From the NCBI RefSeq assembly GCF_004402045.1, contig NZ_SOMG01000011.1, positions 186,001 to 250,000 of the forward strand: 64,000 nucleotides of DNA. The letters run 5' to 3'. This document shows, piece after piece, positions 19,405-28,636 of this stretch. The notes below the pieces were generated by a model, which was not told the DNA's origin, did no database searches, and saw nothing but the letters and a program-made list of their open reading frames with translations. This stretch comes from Lelliottia nimipressuralis (lineage in GTDB: Bacteria > Pseudomonadota > Gammaproteobacteria > Enterobacterales > Enterobacteriaceae). Position 1 is the first letter of the stretch; every line of letters starts with the position of its first letter. A program made the position numbers and the translations under genes.

Positions 19405-20350
19405 GGTTGCACCGCCACGACAGAAAGACGCCGTTGAGATGCGTAAAGTCTACGCGGGTTTTGTGGCAAAACAGATTGAGGCAGGAAGTGAGATTATCGC
19501 GCTTGAAGCCGATCTGATGAGCTCAATGGCAATGGACGGCGTCGCGCGCGATTATCCGCAGCACGTGATTAACTGCGGCATTATGGAGGCCAACGTCATC
19601 GGCACGGCGGCGGGGCTGTCGCTTACCGGACGCAAGCCGTTCGTGCACACCTTCACCGCGTTTGCCAGCCGCCGCTGCTTTGACCAGCTGTTTATGTCCC
19701 TGGACTACCAGCGCAACAACGTAAAGGTGATTGCCTCGGATGCAGGCGTGACGGCCTGTCATAACGGTGGAACCCATATGTCGTTTGAGGATATGGGCAT
19801 CGTGCGTGGTCTGGCACACTCGGTGGTGTTGGAGGTGACCGACGCTGTGATGTTTGAGGACGTGCTGCGTCAGCTTATCGACCTGGAAGGCTTCTACTGG
19901 GTGCGCACCATCCGCAAGCAGGCGCCGAGCGTGTATGCGCCGGGCTCAACCTTCACCATCGGCAAAGGCAACGTGCTGCGCGAGGGGAGTGATATTACGC
20001 TTATTGCCAACGGCATTATGGTGGCGGAAGCGCTGGAGGCGGCGCATCAGCTGGAGCAGGAGGGGGTCAGCGCGGCGGTTATCGACATGTTTACCCTGAA
20101 GCCCATCGACCGGATGCTGGTGAAGAACTACGCCGAGAAAACCGGACGGATTGTGACCTGTGAAAACCACAGCATTCACAACGGGCTGGGGTCGGCGGTG
20201 GCGGAAGTGCTGGTGGAAACCTGCCCGGTACCGATGCGTCGGGTGGGGGTAAAAGAGCGTTACGGCCAGGTGGGGACGCAGGAGTTCCTGCAGAAGGAGT
20301 ATGGCCTGACGGCACATGACATTGTGTCGGCGGCGAGAGAGTTGTTGTAA
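19397..20350 (+). CDS. Transketolase, C-terminal subunit
   Basis: This 317-residue protein carries the pyrimidine-binding domain (about residues 10-170) and the C-terminal transketolase domain (about 190-310). The NCGIMEANVIG block includes the glutamate that activates the ThDP aminopyrimidine, and SDAGVTACHNGGTHMSFED follows. It starts inside the end of the N-terminal subunit gene. It is the last gene of the operon and is followed by a hairpin terminator. Its ketol donor is presumably the PTS product, by inference from the operon. Confidence 0.88.
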   Translation: MIKVAPPRQKDAVEMRKVYAGFVAKQIEAGSEIIALEADLMSSMAMDGVARDYPQHVINCGIMEANVIGTAAGLSLTGRKPFVHTFTAFASRRCFDQLFMSLDYQRNNVKVIASDAGVTACHNGGTHMSFEDMGIVRGLAHSVVLEVTDAVMFEDVLRQLIDLEGFYWVRTIRKQAPSVYAPGSTFTIGKGNVLREGSDITLIANGIMVAEALEAAHQLEQEGVSAAVIDMFTLKPIDRMLVKNYAEKTGRIVTCENHSIHNGLGSAVAEVLVETCPVPMRRVGVKERYGQVGTQEFLQKEYGLTAHDIVSAARELL

Positions 20351-20351
20351 T

Positions 20352-20380
20352 AAAAAAGGCGACTCTGTAGTCGCCTTTCT
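20352..20380 (+). terminator. Terminator of the PTS-transketolase operon
   Basis: A perfect 7-bp stem (GGCGACT / AGTCGCC, 4-base loop), preceded by A6 and followed by TTTCTT, begins at the stop of the transketolase C gene. The flanking A- and T-runs would allow some termination in both directions, useful because pta converges. Confidence 0.85.
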
Positions 20381-20381
20381 T

Positions 20382-20448
20382 GCCGGATGGCGCTTCGCTT
20401 ATCCGGCCTACAAAACCGTAGGCCCGGTAAGCGCTAGCGCCACCGGGC
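20382..20448 (+). repeat. BIME: two inverted REP units between transketolase and pta
   Basis: A REP unit at 20382-20411 (GCCGGATGGCGCTTCGCTTA then TCCGGCCTAC) is followed by an inverted unit at 20418-20448 starting GTAGGCCCGG. Together they form a bacterial interspersed mosaic element in the convergent gap. Confidence 0.88.
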
Positions 20449-20456
20449 TTTTTATC

Positions 20457-22601
20457 TTACTGCTGCTGCTGCGAAGACTGGATCGCGGTCAGCGCGATGG
20501 TGTAGACGATATCGTCAACCAGCGCACCACGGGACAGGTCGTTCACAGGTTTGCGCATACCCTGCAGCATTGGCCCGATGGAGATCAGGTCTGCAGAACG
20601 CTGTACCGCTTTGTAGGTGGTGTTACCGGTGTTCAGATCCGGGAAGATGAACACGGTAGCGCGACCTGCAACCGGAGAGTTCGGCGCTTTGGATTTCGCA
20701 ACGTCAGCCATAACGGCGGCATCGTACTGCAGCGGGCCGTCGATCATCAGGTCAGGACGTTTTTCCTGTGCCAGACGGGTCGCTTCACGCACTTTCTCTA
20801 CGTCGCTACCTGCACCAGAGGTACCGGTGGAGTAGGAGAGCATCGCCACGCGAGGTTCGATACCGAAGGCAATCGCGGAGTCCGCAGACTGGATAGCGAT
20901 TTCAGCCAGCTGCTCTGCAGTTGGATCCGGGTTAATCGCACAGTCGCCGTAAACGTAAACCTGTTCAGGCAGCAGCATGAAGAAGACGGAAGAGACCAGA
21001 GAACTGCCCGGTGCCGTTTTGATCAGCTGCAGCGGTGGACGAATGGTGTTCGCAGTGGTGTGAACTGCACCGGAAACCAGACCGTCAACTTCGTCCTGTT
21101 CCAGCATCAGCGTACCCAGCACCACGTTGTCTTCCAGCTGCTCGCGCGCAACGGCTTCGGTCATGCCCTTGCTCTTACGCAGCTCAACCAGACGGGCAAC
21201 GTAGCTTTCGCGGACCACTTCAGGGTCAACGATTTCGATGCCAGTGCCCAGCTCAACGCCCTGAGACGCCGCAACGCGGTTGATCTCATCCGGGTTACCC
21301 AGCAGCACACAGGTCGCGATACCGCGCTCTGCACAGATAGCCGCTGCTTTAACGGTACGTGGTTCGTCGCCTTCTGGCAGAACAACGCGCTTGCCTGCTT
21401 TACGCGCCAGCTCGGTCAGCTGGTAACGGAATGCAGGAGGAGACAGACGGCGGCTGCGCTCGGAGGTCGCAGTCAGGGATTCGATCCAGTCTGCGTTGAT
21501 GTAACCCGCAACGTATTCCTGAACTTTCTCAATACGCTCGTGGTCGTCAACAGGCACTTCCAGGTTGAAGCTCTGCAGGCTCAGAGAGGTCTGCCAGGTA
21601 TTGGTGTTCACCATGAAGACCGGCAGGCCAGTCGCAAATGCGCGCTCGCACAGTTTGCCGACGCGTGGGTCCATTTCGTAAGCACCGGTCAGCAGGATGG
21701 CACCGATTTCCACGCCGTTCATCGCGGCCAGACACGCAGCAACCAGCACGTCAGGACGGTCTGCGGAGGTCACCAACAGGGAACCTGCGCGGAAGTGTTC
21801 CAGCATGTGCGGAATGCTACGCGCACAGAAGGTCACGGACTTCACGCGGCGGGTGTTGATGTCGCCTTCGTTAACCACGGTCGCGTTCAGGTGGCGCGCC
21901 ATATCGATTGCACGGGTGGCGATCAGATCGAAGCTCCATGGCACCGCGCCCAGTACTGGCAGCGGGCTGGATTCCTGCAGTTTAGCCGGGTCAATTTTGA
22001 CAACTTTCGCTTTGGAAGAGTCGTCGAAGATTTCGGACAGGTCAGGGCGAGTGCGGCCCTGCTCATCAACTGGCGCGTTCAGCTTGTTCACGATCACGCC
22101 GGTGATGTTGGTATTTTTCGCGCCGCCGAAGCTGCTGCGCGTCAGTTCGATACGCTCGTTCAGCTGCTCTGGGGTATCGGTGCCCTGAGACATCACGAAA
22201 ACGATCTCTGCGTTCAGGGTTTTCGCAATTTCGAAGTTCAGAGACTGGGCAAACTGGTGTTTGCGTGTCGGGACCAGGCCTTCAACCAGCACCACTTCAG
22301 CGTCTTGCGCGTTAGCATGGTAGTTGGCGATGATCTCTTCCATCAGCACGTCTTTCTGGTTGCTGGACAGCAGAGATTCAACGTGGCTCATCTTCAGCGG
22401 TTCAGCCGCTGGCAGATTGGAGTTCTTACGAACGATGGAGGTGGTCTGGTCTGGCGCATCGCCACCGGCACGTGGTTGGGCGATTGGCTTAAAGACGCTC
22501 AGACGAACGCCTTTGCGTTCCATAGCACGGATAACGCCAAGGCTGACGCTGGTCAGGCCGACGCTGGTTCCGGTAGGGATCAGCATAATAGTACGGGACA
22601 C
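20457..22601 (-). CDS. pta: Phosphate acetyltransferase (long form)
   Basis: Pta interconverts acetyl-CoA and acetyl phosphate. The 714-residue length is the E. coli form: an N-terminal P-loop-like domain (starting [16 protein letters not shown]), a DRTGG regulatory domain (about 220-340) and the catalytic PTA_PTB domain (about 390-705, with [17 protein letters not shown]). It is 76 bases downstream of ackA and probably cotranscribed. A perfect hairpin in that gap may tune the Pta to AckA ratio. A very long open frame exists on the opposite strand but is a codon-bias shadow. Confidence 0.97.
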   Translation of the reverse strand: MSRTIMLIPTGTSVGLTSVSLGVIRAMERKGVRLSVFKPIAQPRAGGDAPDQTTSIVRKNSNLPAAEPLKMSHVESLLSSNQKDVLMEEIIANYHANAQDAEVVLVEGLVPTRKHQFAQSLNFEIAKTLNAEIVFVMSQGTDTPEQLNERIELTRSSFGGAKNTNITGVIVNKLNAPVDEQGRTRPDLSEIFDDSSKAKVVKIDPAKLQESSPLPVLGAVPWSFDLIATRAIDMARHLNATVVNEGDINTRRVKSVTFCARSIPHMLEHFRAGSLLVTSADRPDVLVAACLAAMNGVEIGAILLTGAYEMDPRVGKLCERAFATGLPVFMVNTNTWQTSLSLQSFNLEVPVDDHERIEKVQEYVAGYINADWIESLTATSERSRRLSPPAFRYQLTELARKAGKRVVLPEGDEPRTVKAAAICAERGIATCVLLGNPDEINRVAASQGVELGTGIEIVDPEVVRESYVARLVELRKSKGMTEAVAREQLEDNVVLGTLMLEQDEVDGLVSGAVHTTANTIRPPLQLIKTAPGSSLVSSVFFMLLPEQVYVYGDCAINPDPTAEQLAEIAIQSADSAIAFGIEPRVAMLSYSTGTSGAGSDVEKVREATRLAQEKRPDLMIDGPLQYDAAVMADVAKSKAPNSPVAGRATVFIFPDLNTGNTTYKAVQRSADLISIGPMLQGMRKPVNDLSRGALVDDIVYTIALTAIQSSQQQQ

Positions 22602-22649
22602 GGTTTATCCTCTTTCGTTACCGCCCAAATGTGGCGGGTTACAAAACAG

Positions 22650-22672
22650 CACCGCCAGCATTGCTGGCGGTG
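22650..22672 (-). repeat. Perfect hairpin between ackA and pta
   Basis: CACCGCCAGC and GCTGGCGGTG form a perfect 10-bp stem with a 3-base loop in the 76-base ackA-pta gap. In the ackA direction it is followed by GCTGTTTTG, not a clean T-run, so at most partial attenuation or an RNase-processing site is expected. Confidence 0.65.
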
Positions 22673-22677
22673 TGGAA

Positions 22678-23880
22678 TCAGGCAGTCAGGCGGTGCGCGT
22701 CTTGCGCGATGACCAGTTCTTCGTTAGTTGGGATAACGAGAGCAGGGCGGGTGCCTTCTTTGTTGATGAAGCCAGACTTGCCGAAGCGGGCAGCCAGGTT
22801 ACGTTCGTGATCAACGTCGAAGCCCAGAACGCCCAGTTTACCCAGGGACAGTTCACGAACCATTGCCGCGTTCTCACCGATACCGCCGGTGAAGATAACC
22901 GCGTCCAGACGACCGTCCATCAGCGCAGTGTAAGAGCCGATGTACTTCGCCAGACGGTGGCAGTAAACGTCCATTGCACGTTTAGCGTCTTCTTTGTCTG
23001 CGTAGTTGTCTTCAACGTAACGGCAGTCGCTGGTGACTTCGGTCAGACCCAGCAGGCCAGACTCTTTGGTCAGCATTTTGTTGATCTGGTCAACGCTCAT
23101 GCCCAGGGTGTCGTGCAGGTGGAAGATGATCGCCGGGTCGATGTCACCGGAACGAGTACCCATCACCAGACCTTCCAGCGGGGTCAGACCCATGGAGGTA
23201 TCAACACATTTACCGTTGCGGATAGCAGAAACAGAACCACCGTTGCCCAGGTGGCAGGTGATGATGTTCAGTTCTTCAACCGGCTTGTTCAGAACTTTTG
23301 CGGCTTCCTGCGTCACATAGAAGTGGCTGGTGCCGTGCGCGCCGTAACGACGTACGCCGTGTTCTTTGTACAGGCTGTATGGCAGGGCATAGAGGTAAGA
23401 TTCTTCCGGCATGGTCTGATGGAACGCGGTGTCGAATACGGCCACGTTTTTGTTTTTCAGATTCGGGAAGGATTTCAGCGCTTCAGCGATACCGATCAGG
23501 TGCGCCGGGTTGTGCAGCGGTGCGAAGGACGCAGAGTCCTTGATGCCCTGGATTACAGATTCGTCGATCACAACGGAGCTGGTGTATTTTTCGCCGCCGT
23601 GGACGATACGGTGACCAATCGCAGTCAGCTGAGCAGACAGTTCTGGTTTTTGTGCCAGAATAGTGTTAACGATAAAGTTCAGCGCTTCACTGTGAGCGGC
23701 GCCTGCACCTAAAGCCGCTTCTTGTTTGCTGCCGTCCATCTTCCACTTGATACGTGCTTCAGGCAGATGGAAACATTCGGCCAAACCAGAGAGGTATTCG
23801 TCACCGTTGAGCGCATCGATGATGGCGAATTTCAGTGAGGAGCTACCGCAGTTCAGAACCAGTACTAACTTACTCGACAT
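22678..23880 (-). CDS. ackA: Acetate kinase
   Basis: AckA makes acetate and ATP from acetyl phosphate, or the reverse. The 400-residue length equals E. coli. The N-terminal phosphate-binding block [15 protein letters not shown], the GHRIVHGG motif, the GTSHFYV segment and the adenosine-binding FTGGIGENA are all present, as expected for the ASKHA fold. The ATG lies at 23880 with an AGGTACTTCC leader. It is divergent from yfbV across a 337-base control region. Confidence 0.97.
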   Translation of the reverse strand: MSSKLVLVLNCGSSSLKFAIIDALNGDEYLSGLAECFHLPEARIKWKMDGSKQEAALGAGAAHSEALNFIVNTILAQKPELSAQLTAIGHRIVHGGEKYTSSVVIDESVIQGIKDSASFAPLHNPAHLIGIAEALKSFPNLKNKNVAVFDTAFHQTMPEESYLYALPYSLYKEHGVRRYGAHGTSHFYVTQEAAKVLNKPVEELNIITCHLGNGGSVSAIRNGKCVDTSMGLTPLEGLVMGTRSGDIDPAIIFHLHDTLGMSVDQINKMLTKESGLLGLTEVTSDCRYVEDNYADKEDAKRAMDVYCHRLAKYIGSYTALMDGRLDAVIFTGGIGENAAMVRELSLGKLGVLGFDVDHERNLAARFGKSGFINKEGTRPALVIPTNEELVIAQDAHRLTA

Positions 23881-24217
23881 GGAAGTACCTATTATTGATA
23901 CGTGGCTAAAAAAACGTCAGTGAGTCTAACAGCGTAACGCATGATGACTCAGACATTTATGATTAACATCATGCCAAACGAACATTGTGGCATGATGGAA
24001 GAAATAACTATGATTTTATGCCATTTTGCACAATTTTCAGCCAATGGCATAATATGCAATAATTTGACGAGTTAATGATTCTCGTCTAAGGCCCTATCAG
24101 GCTGGCACAGGATACCCGATACGGGGTAGAGATGACAAAATATTTTGAACGTTGTCATAGCTTGTTGTGGTTTTGCACGAAAATTTTAATTTTTATATGT
24201 GAAGTTGAGGTACAGCC
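23881..24217. promoter_or_regulatory. Divergent control region between ackA and yfbV (337 bases)
   Basis: No gene is seen here. The region is AT-rich in its middle (about 23990-24080) and must hold the ackA-pta and yfbV promoters. It contains a partial FNR-like dyad, listed separately, and an inverted repeat ATGACAA (24132-24138) / TTGTCAT (24152-24158) in the yfbV leader. ackA-pta is known to respond to oxygen in E. coli. Confidence 0.6.
23959..23972. promoter_or_regulatory. Possible FNR-like dyad upstream of ackA
   Basis: ATGATTAACATCAT keeps the TGAT-N4-ATCA core of the FNR consensus (TTGAT-N4-ATCAA), with both outermost bases changed. It lies 79 bases before ackA. FNR control of ackA is known in E. 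coli; use of this exact site is inference. Confidence 0.4.
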
Positions 24218-24673
24218 ATGTCGACACCAGAGAACCCGTCCGTAAATTTCTTCAGTCTGTTTCGTCGGGGACAGCATTACGCAAAGACGTGGCCGATGGA
24301 AAAGCGCCTTGCGCCCATGTTCATTGAGAATCGCACCATCCGCGCCACGCGCTATGCGATTCGCTTTATGCCGCCAGTTGCTGTCTTTACTTTGTGCTGG
24401 CAGATAGCGCTGGGTGGGCAGCTTGGACCTGCCGTCGCAACGGCACTCTTCGCGTTAAGCCTGCCGATGCAGGGGCTGTGGTGGTTAGGTAAACGCTCTG
24501 TCACGCCACTTCCACCTTCTATTTTACACTGGTTTTATGAAGTTCGCGGAAAACTGGAGGAGGCCGGGCAGGCGCTCGCCCCGGTCGAAGGTAAGCCGGA
24601 TTACCAGGCGCTGGCGGACACGTTAAAGCGCGCTTTTAAGCAACTGGATAAAACATTCCTCGATGACTTGTGA
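24218..24673 (+). CDS. yfbV: Inner-membrane protein YfbV (UPF0208)
   Basis: YfbV is a small membrane protein of the UPF0208 family; in E. coli its loss affects insulation of the Ter macrodomain. The 151-residue length equals E. coli. Two adjacent hydrophobic helices (about residues 48-68 and 70-90) follow a basic cytoplasmic start, and the C-terminal part is a soluble helical tail ([21 protein letters not shown]). Divergent from ackA; followed by its own terminator before yfbU. Confidence 0.92.
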   Translation: MSTPENPSVNFFSLFRRGQHYAKTWPMEKRLAPMFIENRTIRATRYAIRFMPPVAVFTLCWQIALGGQLGPAVATALFALSLPMQGLWWLGKRSVTPLPPSILHWFYEVRGKLEEAGQALAPVEGKPDYQALADTLKRAFKQLDKTFLDDL

Positions 24674-24701
24674 TTGATCATCGAAACGACGACGAAAAGA
24701 A

Positions 24702-24736
24702 GGCACAGTAACAATCAGTTACCGTGTCTTTTTTTT
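24702..24736 (+). terminator. Rho-independent terminator after yfbV
   Basis: An 11-bp stem (GGCACAGTAAC / GTTACCGTGTC, one mismatch and one G-U) is followed by eight Ts, 28 bases after yfbV and just before the yfbU start region. Confidence 0.85.
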
Positions 24737-24764
24737 AAGTGCAATGCGCTACAGGAGTCGAAAG

Positions 24765-25259
24765 ATGGAAATGACCCATGCTCAACGTCTGATTTTGTCT
24801 AACCAGTACAAGATGATGACTATGCTTGATCCCGATAACGCTGCGCGCTACAGCCGCCTGCAGACCATCGTCGAACGCGGCTTTGGTTTGCAAATGCGCG
24901 AACTGGACCGCGAGTTTGGCGAACTGAAAGAAGAAACCTGCCGCATCGTGATCGACATCATGGAGATGTATCACGCGCTGCACGTGTCCTGGACGAATCT
25001 CAAAGATCAGCAGTCCATTGACGAGCGCCGCGTGACCTTCTTAGGCTTTGATGCGGCAACGGAAGCGCGTTATCTGAGCTATGTTCGCTTTATGGTGAAT
25101 ACTGAAGGGCGTTATACCCACTTTGACGCGGGCACCCACGGTTTCAACGCGCAGACCCCAATGTGGGATAAATATCAGCGTATGCTGAGCGCGTGGCACG
25201 CCTGCCCGCGTCAGTACCATTTAAGCAGCAACGAAATTCAACAAATCATTAATGCCTGA
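24765..25259 (+). CDS. yfbU: UPF0304 family protein YfbU
   Basis: YfbU is a conserved soluble helical protein of unknown function; in E. coli it is linked to MazEF-induced cell death. The 164-residue length equals E. coli, starting [18 protein letters not shown]. The ATG at 24765 has a CAGGAG site; the frame is open from 24744, but that part overlaps the ribosome site. It is followed after 11 bases by hxpA, probably cotranscribed. Confidence 0.92.
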   Translation: MEMTHAQRLILSNQYKMMTMLDPDNAARYSRLQTIVERGFGLQMRELDREFGELKEETCRIVIDIMEMYHALHVSWTNLKDQQSIDERRVTFLGFDAATEARYLSYVRFMVNTEGRYTHFDAGTHGFNAQTPMWDKYQRMLSAWHACPRQYHLSSNEIQQIINA

Positions 25260-25270
25260 CGGAGGTGCGT

Positions 25271-25930
25271 GTGCAGTGTAGAGGTTTTCTGTTTGATCTG
25301 GACGGTACGCTGGTGGATTCGCTGCCGGTTGTGGAGCGTTCATGGTGTCATTGGGCTGACAGACATGGCATCGACCATCAGGAGGTGCTGAATTTTATCC
25401 ATGGCAAACAGGCCATTACCTCGCTACGGCACTTTCTGGCCGGACGCTCTGAGGGCGAAATTCAGGCGGAGTTCAAATACCTGGAACACATTGAAGCCAC
25501 TGACACGGACGGCATCACCGCATTGCCAGGGGCGCGCGAACTGCTTGAGCATCTGAACGAAGCGCAGATCCCGTGGGCTATTGTCACCTCAGGTTCTATT
25601 CCCGTCGCCCACGCCCGTCATAAGGCGGCTGGTTTACCGAAGCCGGAAGTGTTTATCACTGCGGAGCGCGTCAAGCGTGGTAAACCCGAACCCGATGCAT
25701 TTTTACTGGGTGCTGAACTGCTGGGCCTCGCCCCTGCAGAGTGTGTGGTAGTAGAAGATGCGGCTGCTGGCGTACTGGCCGGGCTGAACGCCGGAAGCCA
25801 CGTTATCGCCGTGAACGTTCCGGCTGGGTCACCCCGCCTGGAGGAGGCCGACTTTGTGCTGAATTCTCTGACGGCACTGGCTGTTTCAAAAGCCTCTGAC
25901 GGAGTTGTAACCGTCTCGCTAAAAATGTAA
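25271..25930 (+). CDS. hxpA: Hexitol phosphatase (HAD superfamily)
   Basis: HxpA (formerly YfbT) is a HAD phosphatase that dephosphorylates sugar and hexitol phosphates. The 219-residue protein has motif I FDLDGTLVDS (nucleophile and acid Asp), motif II VTSG, motif III Lys in RVKRGKPEPD and motif IV VVEDAAAGV. Translation should begin at the GTG at 25271, five bases after GGAGG; the GTG at 25265 lies within that ribosome site. A hairpin terminator follows. Confidence 0.9.
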   Translation: MQCRGFLFDLDGTLVDSLPVVERSWCHWADRHGIDHQEVLNFIHGKQAITSLRHFLAGRSEGEIQAEFKYLEHIEATDTDGITALPGARELLEHLNEAQIPWAIVTSGSIPVAHARHKAAGLPKPEVFITAERVKRGKPEPDAFLLGAELLGLAPAECVVVEDAAAGVLAGLNAGSHVIAVNVPAGSPRLEEADFVLNSLTALAVSKASDGVVTVSLKM

Positions 25931-25942
25931 TCCCATGATATT

Positions 25943-25966
25943 GCCCCACATTGCTGGGGCTTTTTT
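25943..25966 (+). terminator. Rho-independent terminator after hxpA
   Basis: GCCCCA / TGGGGC (6 bp, 6-base loop) followed by six Ts, 12 bases after the hxpA stop. Confidence 0.88.
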
Positions 25967-26005
25967 ATGGCAAAATTTCTCATCTCCCACTGACAAGGAC
26001 ATGTT

Positions 26006-27838
26006 GTGAACGGTGAACTGATTTGGGTCCTGAGCCTGCTTTTAATCGCCATCATTCTTTTTGCCACGGGCAAGGTACGCATGGACGCCGTCGCCTTGTT
26101 CGTCATTGTCGCGTTTGTGCTGAGCGGAACGCTCACGCTGCCGGAAGCCTTTTCCGGGTTTAGCGATCCCAACGTTATCCTGATTGCCGCCTTGTTTATT
26201 ATCGGCGATGGCCTCGTGCGCACCGGTGTGGCGACCATTATGGGGGCGTGGCTGGTGAAGGTGGCTGGCAACAGCGAAACCAAAATGTTGATCTATTTGA
26301 TGTTGACGGTCGCCGGGCTGGGGGCGTTTATGAGCTCAACGGGCGTGGTCGCCATCTTTATCCCGGTGGTGCTGAGCGTTTCCATGCGGATGCAGAGCTC
26401 GCCGTCGCGTCTGATGATGCCCCTGAGTTTTGCCGGTTTGATCAGCGGCATGATGACGCTGGTGGCAACGCCGCCGAACCTGGTCGTCAACAGCGAGCTT
26501 CTCCGGGAAGGCTTCCAGGGCTTCAGTTTTTTCAGCGTCACCCCGCTTGGGCTGGTTATTCTGGTGTTGGGCGTGTTCTACATGCTGCTGACCCGTTTTG
26601 CCCTCAAAGGCGAAAAACAGGACAAAAGCAAAGAAGGCTGGAAACGACGCACTTTCCGCGATCTGATTAAAGAGTACCGCCTCACCGGGCGGGCGCGCCG
26701 TCTGGCCATTCGCCCCGGCTCGCCGATGGTGGGGCAGCGCCTTGACGACCTGAAACTGCGTGAGCGCTATGGCGCGAATGTGATCGGTGTCGAGCGCTGG
26801 CGTCGTTTTCGCCGGGTCATCGTCAACGTCAACGGGGTGTCGGAATTCCGTGCGCGAGATGTCCTGCTGATTGATATGTCCACCGCGGAGGTGGATCTAC
26901 GTGAGTTTTGCAGTGAACAGCTGCTGGAACCGATGGTACTGCGCGGGGAGTATTTCTCAGACCAGGCGCTGGATGTCGGTATGGCCGAAGTGTCGCTGAT
27001 CCCGGAATCGGAATTGTTGGGTAAAACAGTGCGGGAAATGGGGTTCCGGACGCGTTATGGCCTGAATGTCGTGGGGCTGAAGCGCGATGGCGTGGCCATG
27101 GAAGGGGCGGTGGTGGACGAGCCGATCCTGCTGGGTGATATCTTCCTCGTCGTTGGCAACTGGAAGCTGATAAGCCAGCTCGGGCAAAAGGGCCGCGATT
27201 TTGTGGTGCTCAATATGCCTGTTGAAGAGAGCGACGCCTCTCCGGCGCACAGCCAGGCTCCCCATGCGATTTTTTGCCTGGTATTGATGGTGGCGCTGAT
27301 GCTGACCGACGAGATCCCCAATCCGGTCGCGGCCATTATTGCCTGCCTGTTGATGGGGAAATTTCGCTGCATTGACGCCGAAAGCGCTTATAAAGCCATT
27401 CACTGGCCGAGCATTATTCTCATCGTCGGGATGATGCCCTTCGCCCTGGCGCTGCAAAAAACCGGCGGGGTGGATCTGATCGTTAAAGGCTTAATGGACG
27501 TTGGCGGCGGGTTTGGGCCGTACATGATGATGGTCTGTCTGTTTATCATGTGCGCCACCATCGGTCTGTTTATCTCCAACACCGCGACGGCGGTACTGAT
27601 GGCACCAATTGCGCTGGCGATGGCGAAATCCATGGGCGTGTCGCCGTATCCCTTTGCGATGATGGTGGCGATGGCGGCATCAGCGGCGTTTATGACGCCG
27701 GTCTCTTCACCGGTCAATACCCTGGTGCTGGGACCCGGGAACTACCGGTTCAGCGATTTTGTGAAGCTGGGCGTGCCGTTCACCGTGCTGGTGATGCTGG
27801 TATGCGTAGTGTTGATACCGGTGTTGTTCCCGTTCTGA
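26006..27838 (+). CDS. yfbS: SLC13/DASS-type transporter with TrkA-C domains, YfbS
   Basis: YfbS is an inner-membrane transporter of the divalent anion:sodium symporter-like group; its substrate is not known. The 610-residue length equals E. coli. N-terminal helices (about 1-190) are followed by a cytoplasmic insert with two RCK_C/TrkA-C domains (about 215-400, e.g. [16 protein letters not shown] and [15 protein letters not shown]) and a second membrane half (about 420-610). Start is GTG at 26006 with an AAGGACATGTT leader. A BIME follows. Confidence 0.92.
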   Translation: MNGELIWVLSLLLIAIILFATGKVRMDAVALFVIVAFVLSGTLTLPEAFSGFSDPNVILIAALFIIGDGLVRTGVATIMGAWLVKVAGNSETKMLIYLMLTVAGLGAFMSSTGVVAIFIPVVLSVSMRMQSSPSRLMMPLSFAGLISGMMTLVATPPNLVVNSELLREGFQGFSFFSVTPLGLVILVLGVFYMLLTRFALKGEKQDKSKEGWKRRTFRDLIKEYRLTGRARRLAIRPGSPMVGQRLDDLKLRERYGANVIGVERWRRFRRVIVNVNGVSEFRARDVLLIDMSTAEVDLREFCSEQLLEPMVLRGEYFSDQALDVGMAEVSLIPESELLGKTVREMGFRTRYGLNVVGLKRDGVAMEGAVVDEPILLGDIFLVVGNWKLISQLGQKGRDFVVLNMPVEESDASPAHSQAPHAIFCLVLMVALMLTDEIPNPVAAIIACLLMGKFRCIDAESAYKAIHWPSIILIVGMMPFALALQKTGGVDLIVKGLMDVGGGFGPYMMMVCLFIMCATIGLFISNTATAVLMAPIALAMAKSMGVSPYPFAMMVAMAASAAFMTPVSSPVNTLVLGPGNYRFSDFVKLGVPFTVLVMLVCVVLIPVLFPF

Positions 27839-27845
27839 AAATTTT

Positions 27846-27913
27846 GCCGGGTGGCGGCTGCGCCTTACCCGGCCTACAACCCCGTAGTCCCTGCAAGCGT
27901 AGCGCCGCTGGGC
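27846..27913. repeat. BIME between yfbS and yfbR
   Basis: A REP unit at 27846-27877 (GCCGGGTGGCGGC, then TTACCCGGCCTAC) is followed by a degenerate inverted partner at 27884-27913. It lies in the convergent gap. Confidence 0.8.
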
Positions 27914-27918
27914 GATAG

Positions 27919-28518
27919 TCAGAGGGGAGAGTCCTGGCTAATCTCATCCAGCGATAAATGGAAGCTCGGCACAAACACCTGCATAAAGTAATCCATCTCT
28001 TCGCTGCGGCGAGATTCCAGCGTTTTTTCCAGACGCGTTTTTGCCAGTAAAAACTCGTTATTCCCCGCAGACAGCTCTTCCAGACACTTCAGGTAGGCAC
28101 ACAGCGCGTCGGCCTGTTTTACCAGCAACCTTTCGTCTTCCGTGTATTGATGCTCATCGATCAGCGGCTCAAAGATATCGCGCAACTCGTCCGGTACCAT
28201 GTCAATCAGCTTCTGCTGGGCAATCTTCTCAATGGCCTTATATTCCTGCGCAATCTGCGAGTTGAAATATTTCACCGGCGTAGGCAGATCGCCGGTCAGC
28301 ACTTCTGACGCATCGTGGTACATCGCCAGCAGAGCAATGCGTTCTGCATTGACCTGTCCGTTGAATTTTCGGTTTTTAATGGCGGCCAGCGCGTGAGCGA
28401 CCATCGCAACCTGCAGGCTATGCTCTGAAACATTCTCAGTGCGGACATTACGCATCAGCGGCCAGCGGTTGATGAGTTTCAGACGGGAGAGATGGGCAAA
28501 GAAATGACTCTGACTCAT
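27919..28518 (-). CDS. yfbR: 5'-deoxynucleotidase YfbR (HD domain)
   Basis: YfbR removes the 5'-phosphate of deoxyribonucleoside monophosphates and takes part in dTTP salvage and alternative supply. The 199-residue length equals E. coli. The HD-domain metal ligands are visible: His in [12 protein letters not shown], the HD pair in [12 protein letters not shown] and a later Asp in QADALCAYL. It lies downstream of alaA on the same strand with a REP unit between, and converges with yfbS. Confidence 0.94.
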   Translation of the reverse strand: MSQSHFFAHLSRLKLINRWPLMRNVRTENVSEHSLQVAMVAHALAAIKNRKFNGQVNAERIALLAMYHDASEVLTGDLPTPVKYFNSQIAQEYKAIEKIAQQKLIDMVPDELRDIFEPLIDEHQYTEDERLLVKQADALCAYLKCLEELSAGNNEFLLAKTRLEKTLESRRSEEMDYFMQVFVPSFHLSLDEISQDSPL

Positions 28519-28594
28519 AGGTTACCTTTTGTCTTTACTGCGACAGGACTTCATTGTGCGGGGAGGGGAGGGAAGATGCAAATCTGCGGCTGTT

Positions 28595-28624
28595 GTAGGC
28601 CGGGTAAGCGCAGCGCCACCCGGC
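28595..28624 (-). repeat. REP unit between alaA and yfbR
   Basis: GTAGGCCGGGTAAGCG plus the complementary arm CGCCACCCGGC form one palindromic unit in the 118-base gap, 12 bases after the alaA stop. Confidence 0.85.
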
Positions 28625-28636
28625 AGAAAGGCAACG

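Noticed and set aside
20316-22712. A 798-codon open frame on the plus strand opposite pta
   Set aside because: It is antisense to a full-length, conserved pta, has no ribosome site or recognised domain, and its His/Gln/Arg-rich product is typical of reverse-complement codon bias in a highly expressed gene.
22324-23712. A 462-codon open frame opposite ackA
   Set aside because: Same reason: it mirrors the codon bias of ackA and overlaps the end of another antisense frame; no domain is recognisable.
24132-24158. ATGACAA / TTGTCAT inverted repeat in the yfbV leader as a named operator
   Set aside because: The dyad is real but short, with a 13-base spacer and no matching known regulator; it is only mentioned within the control region.
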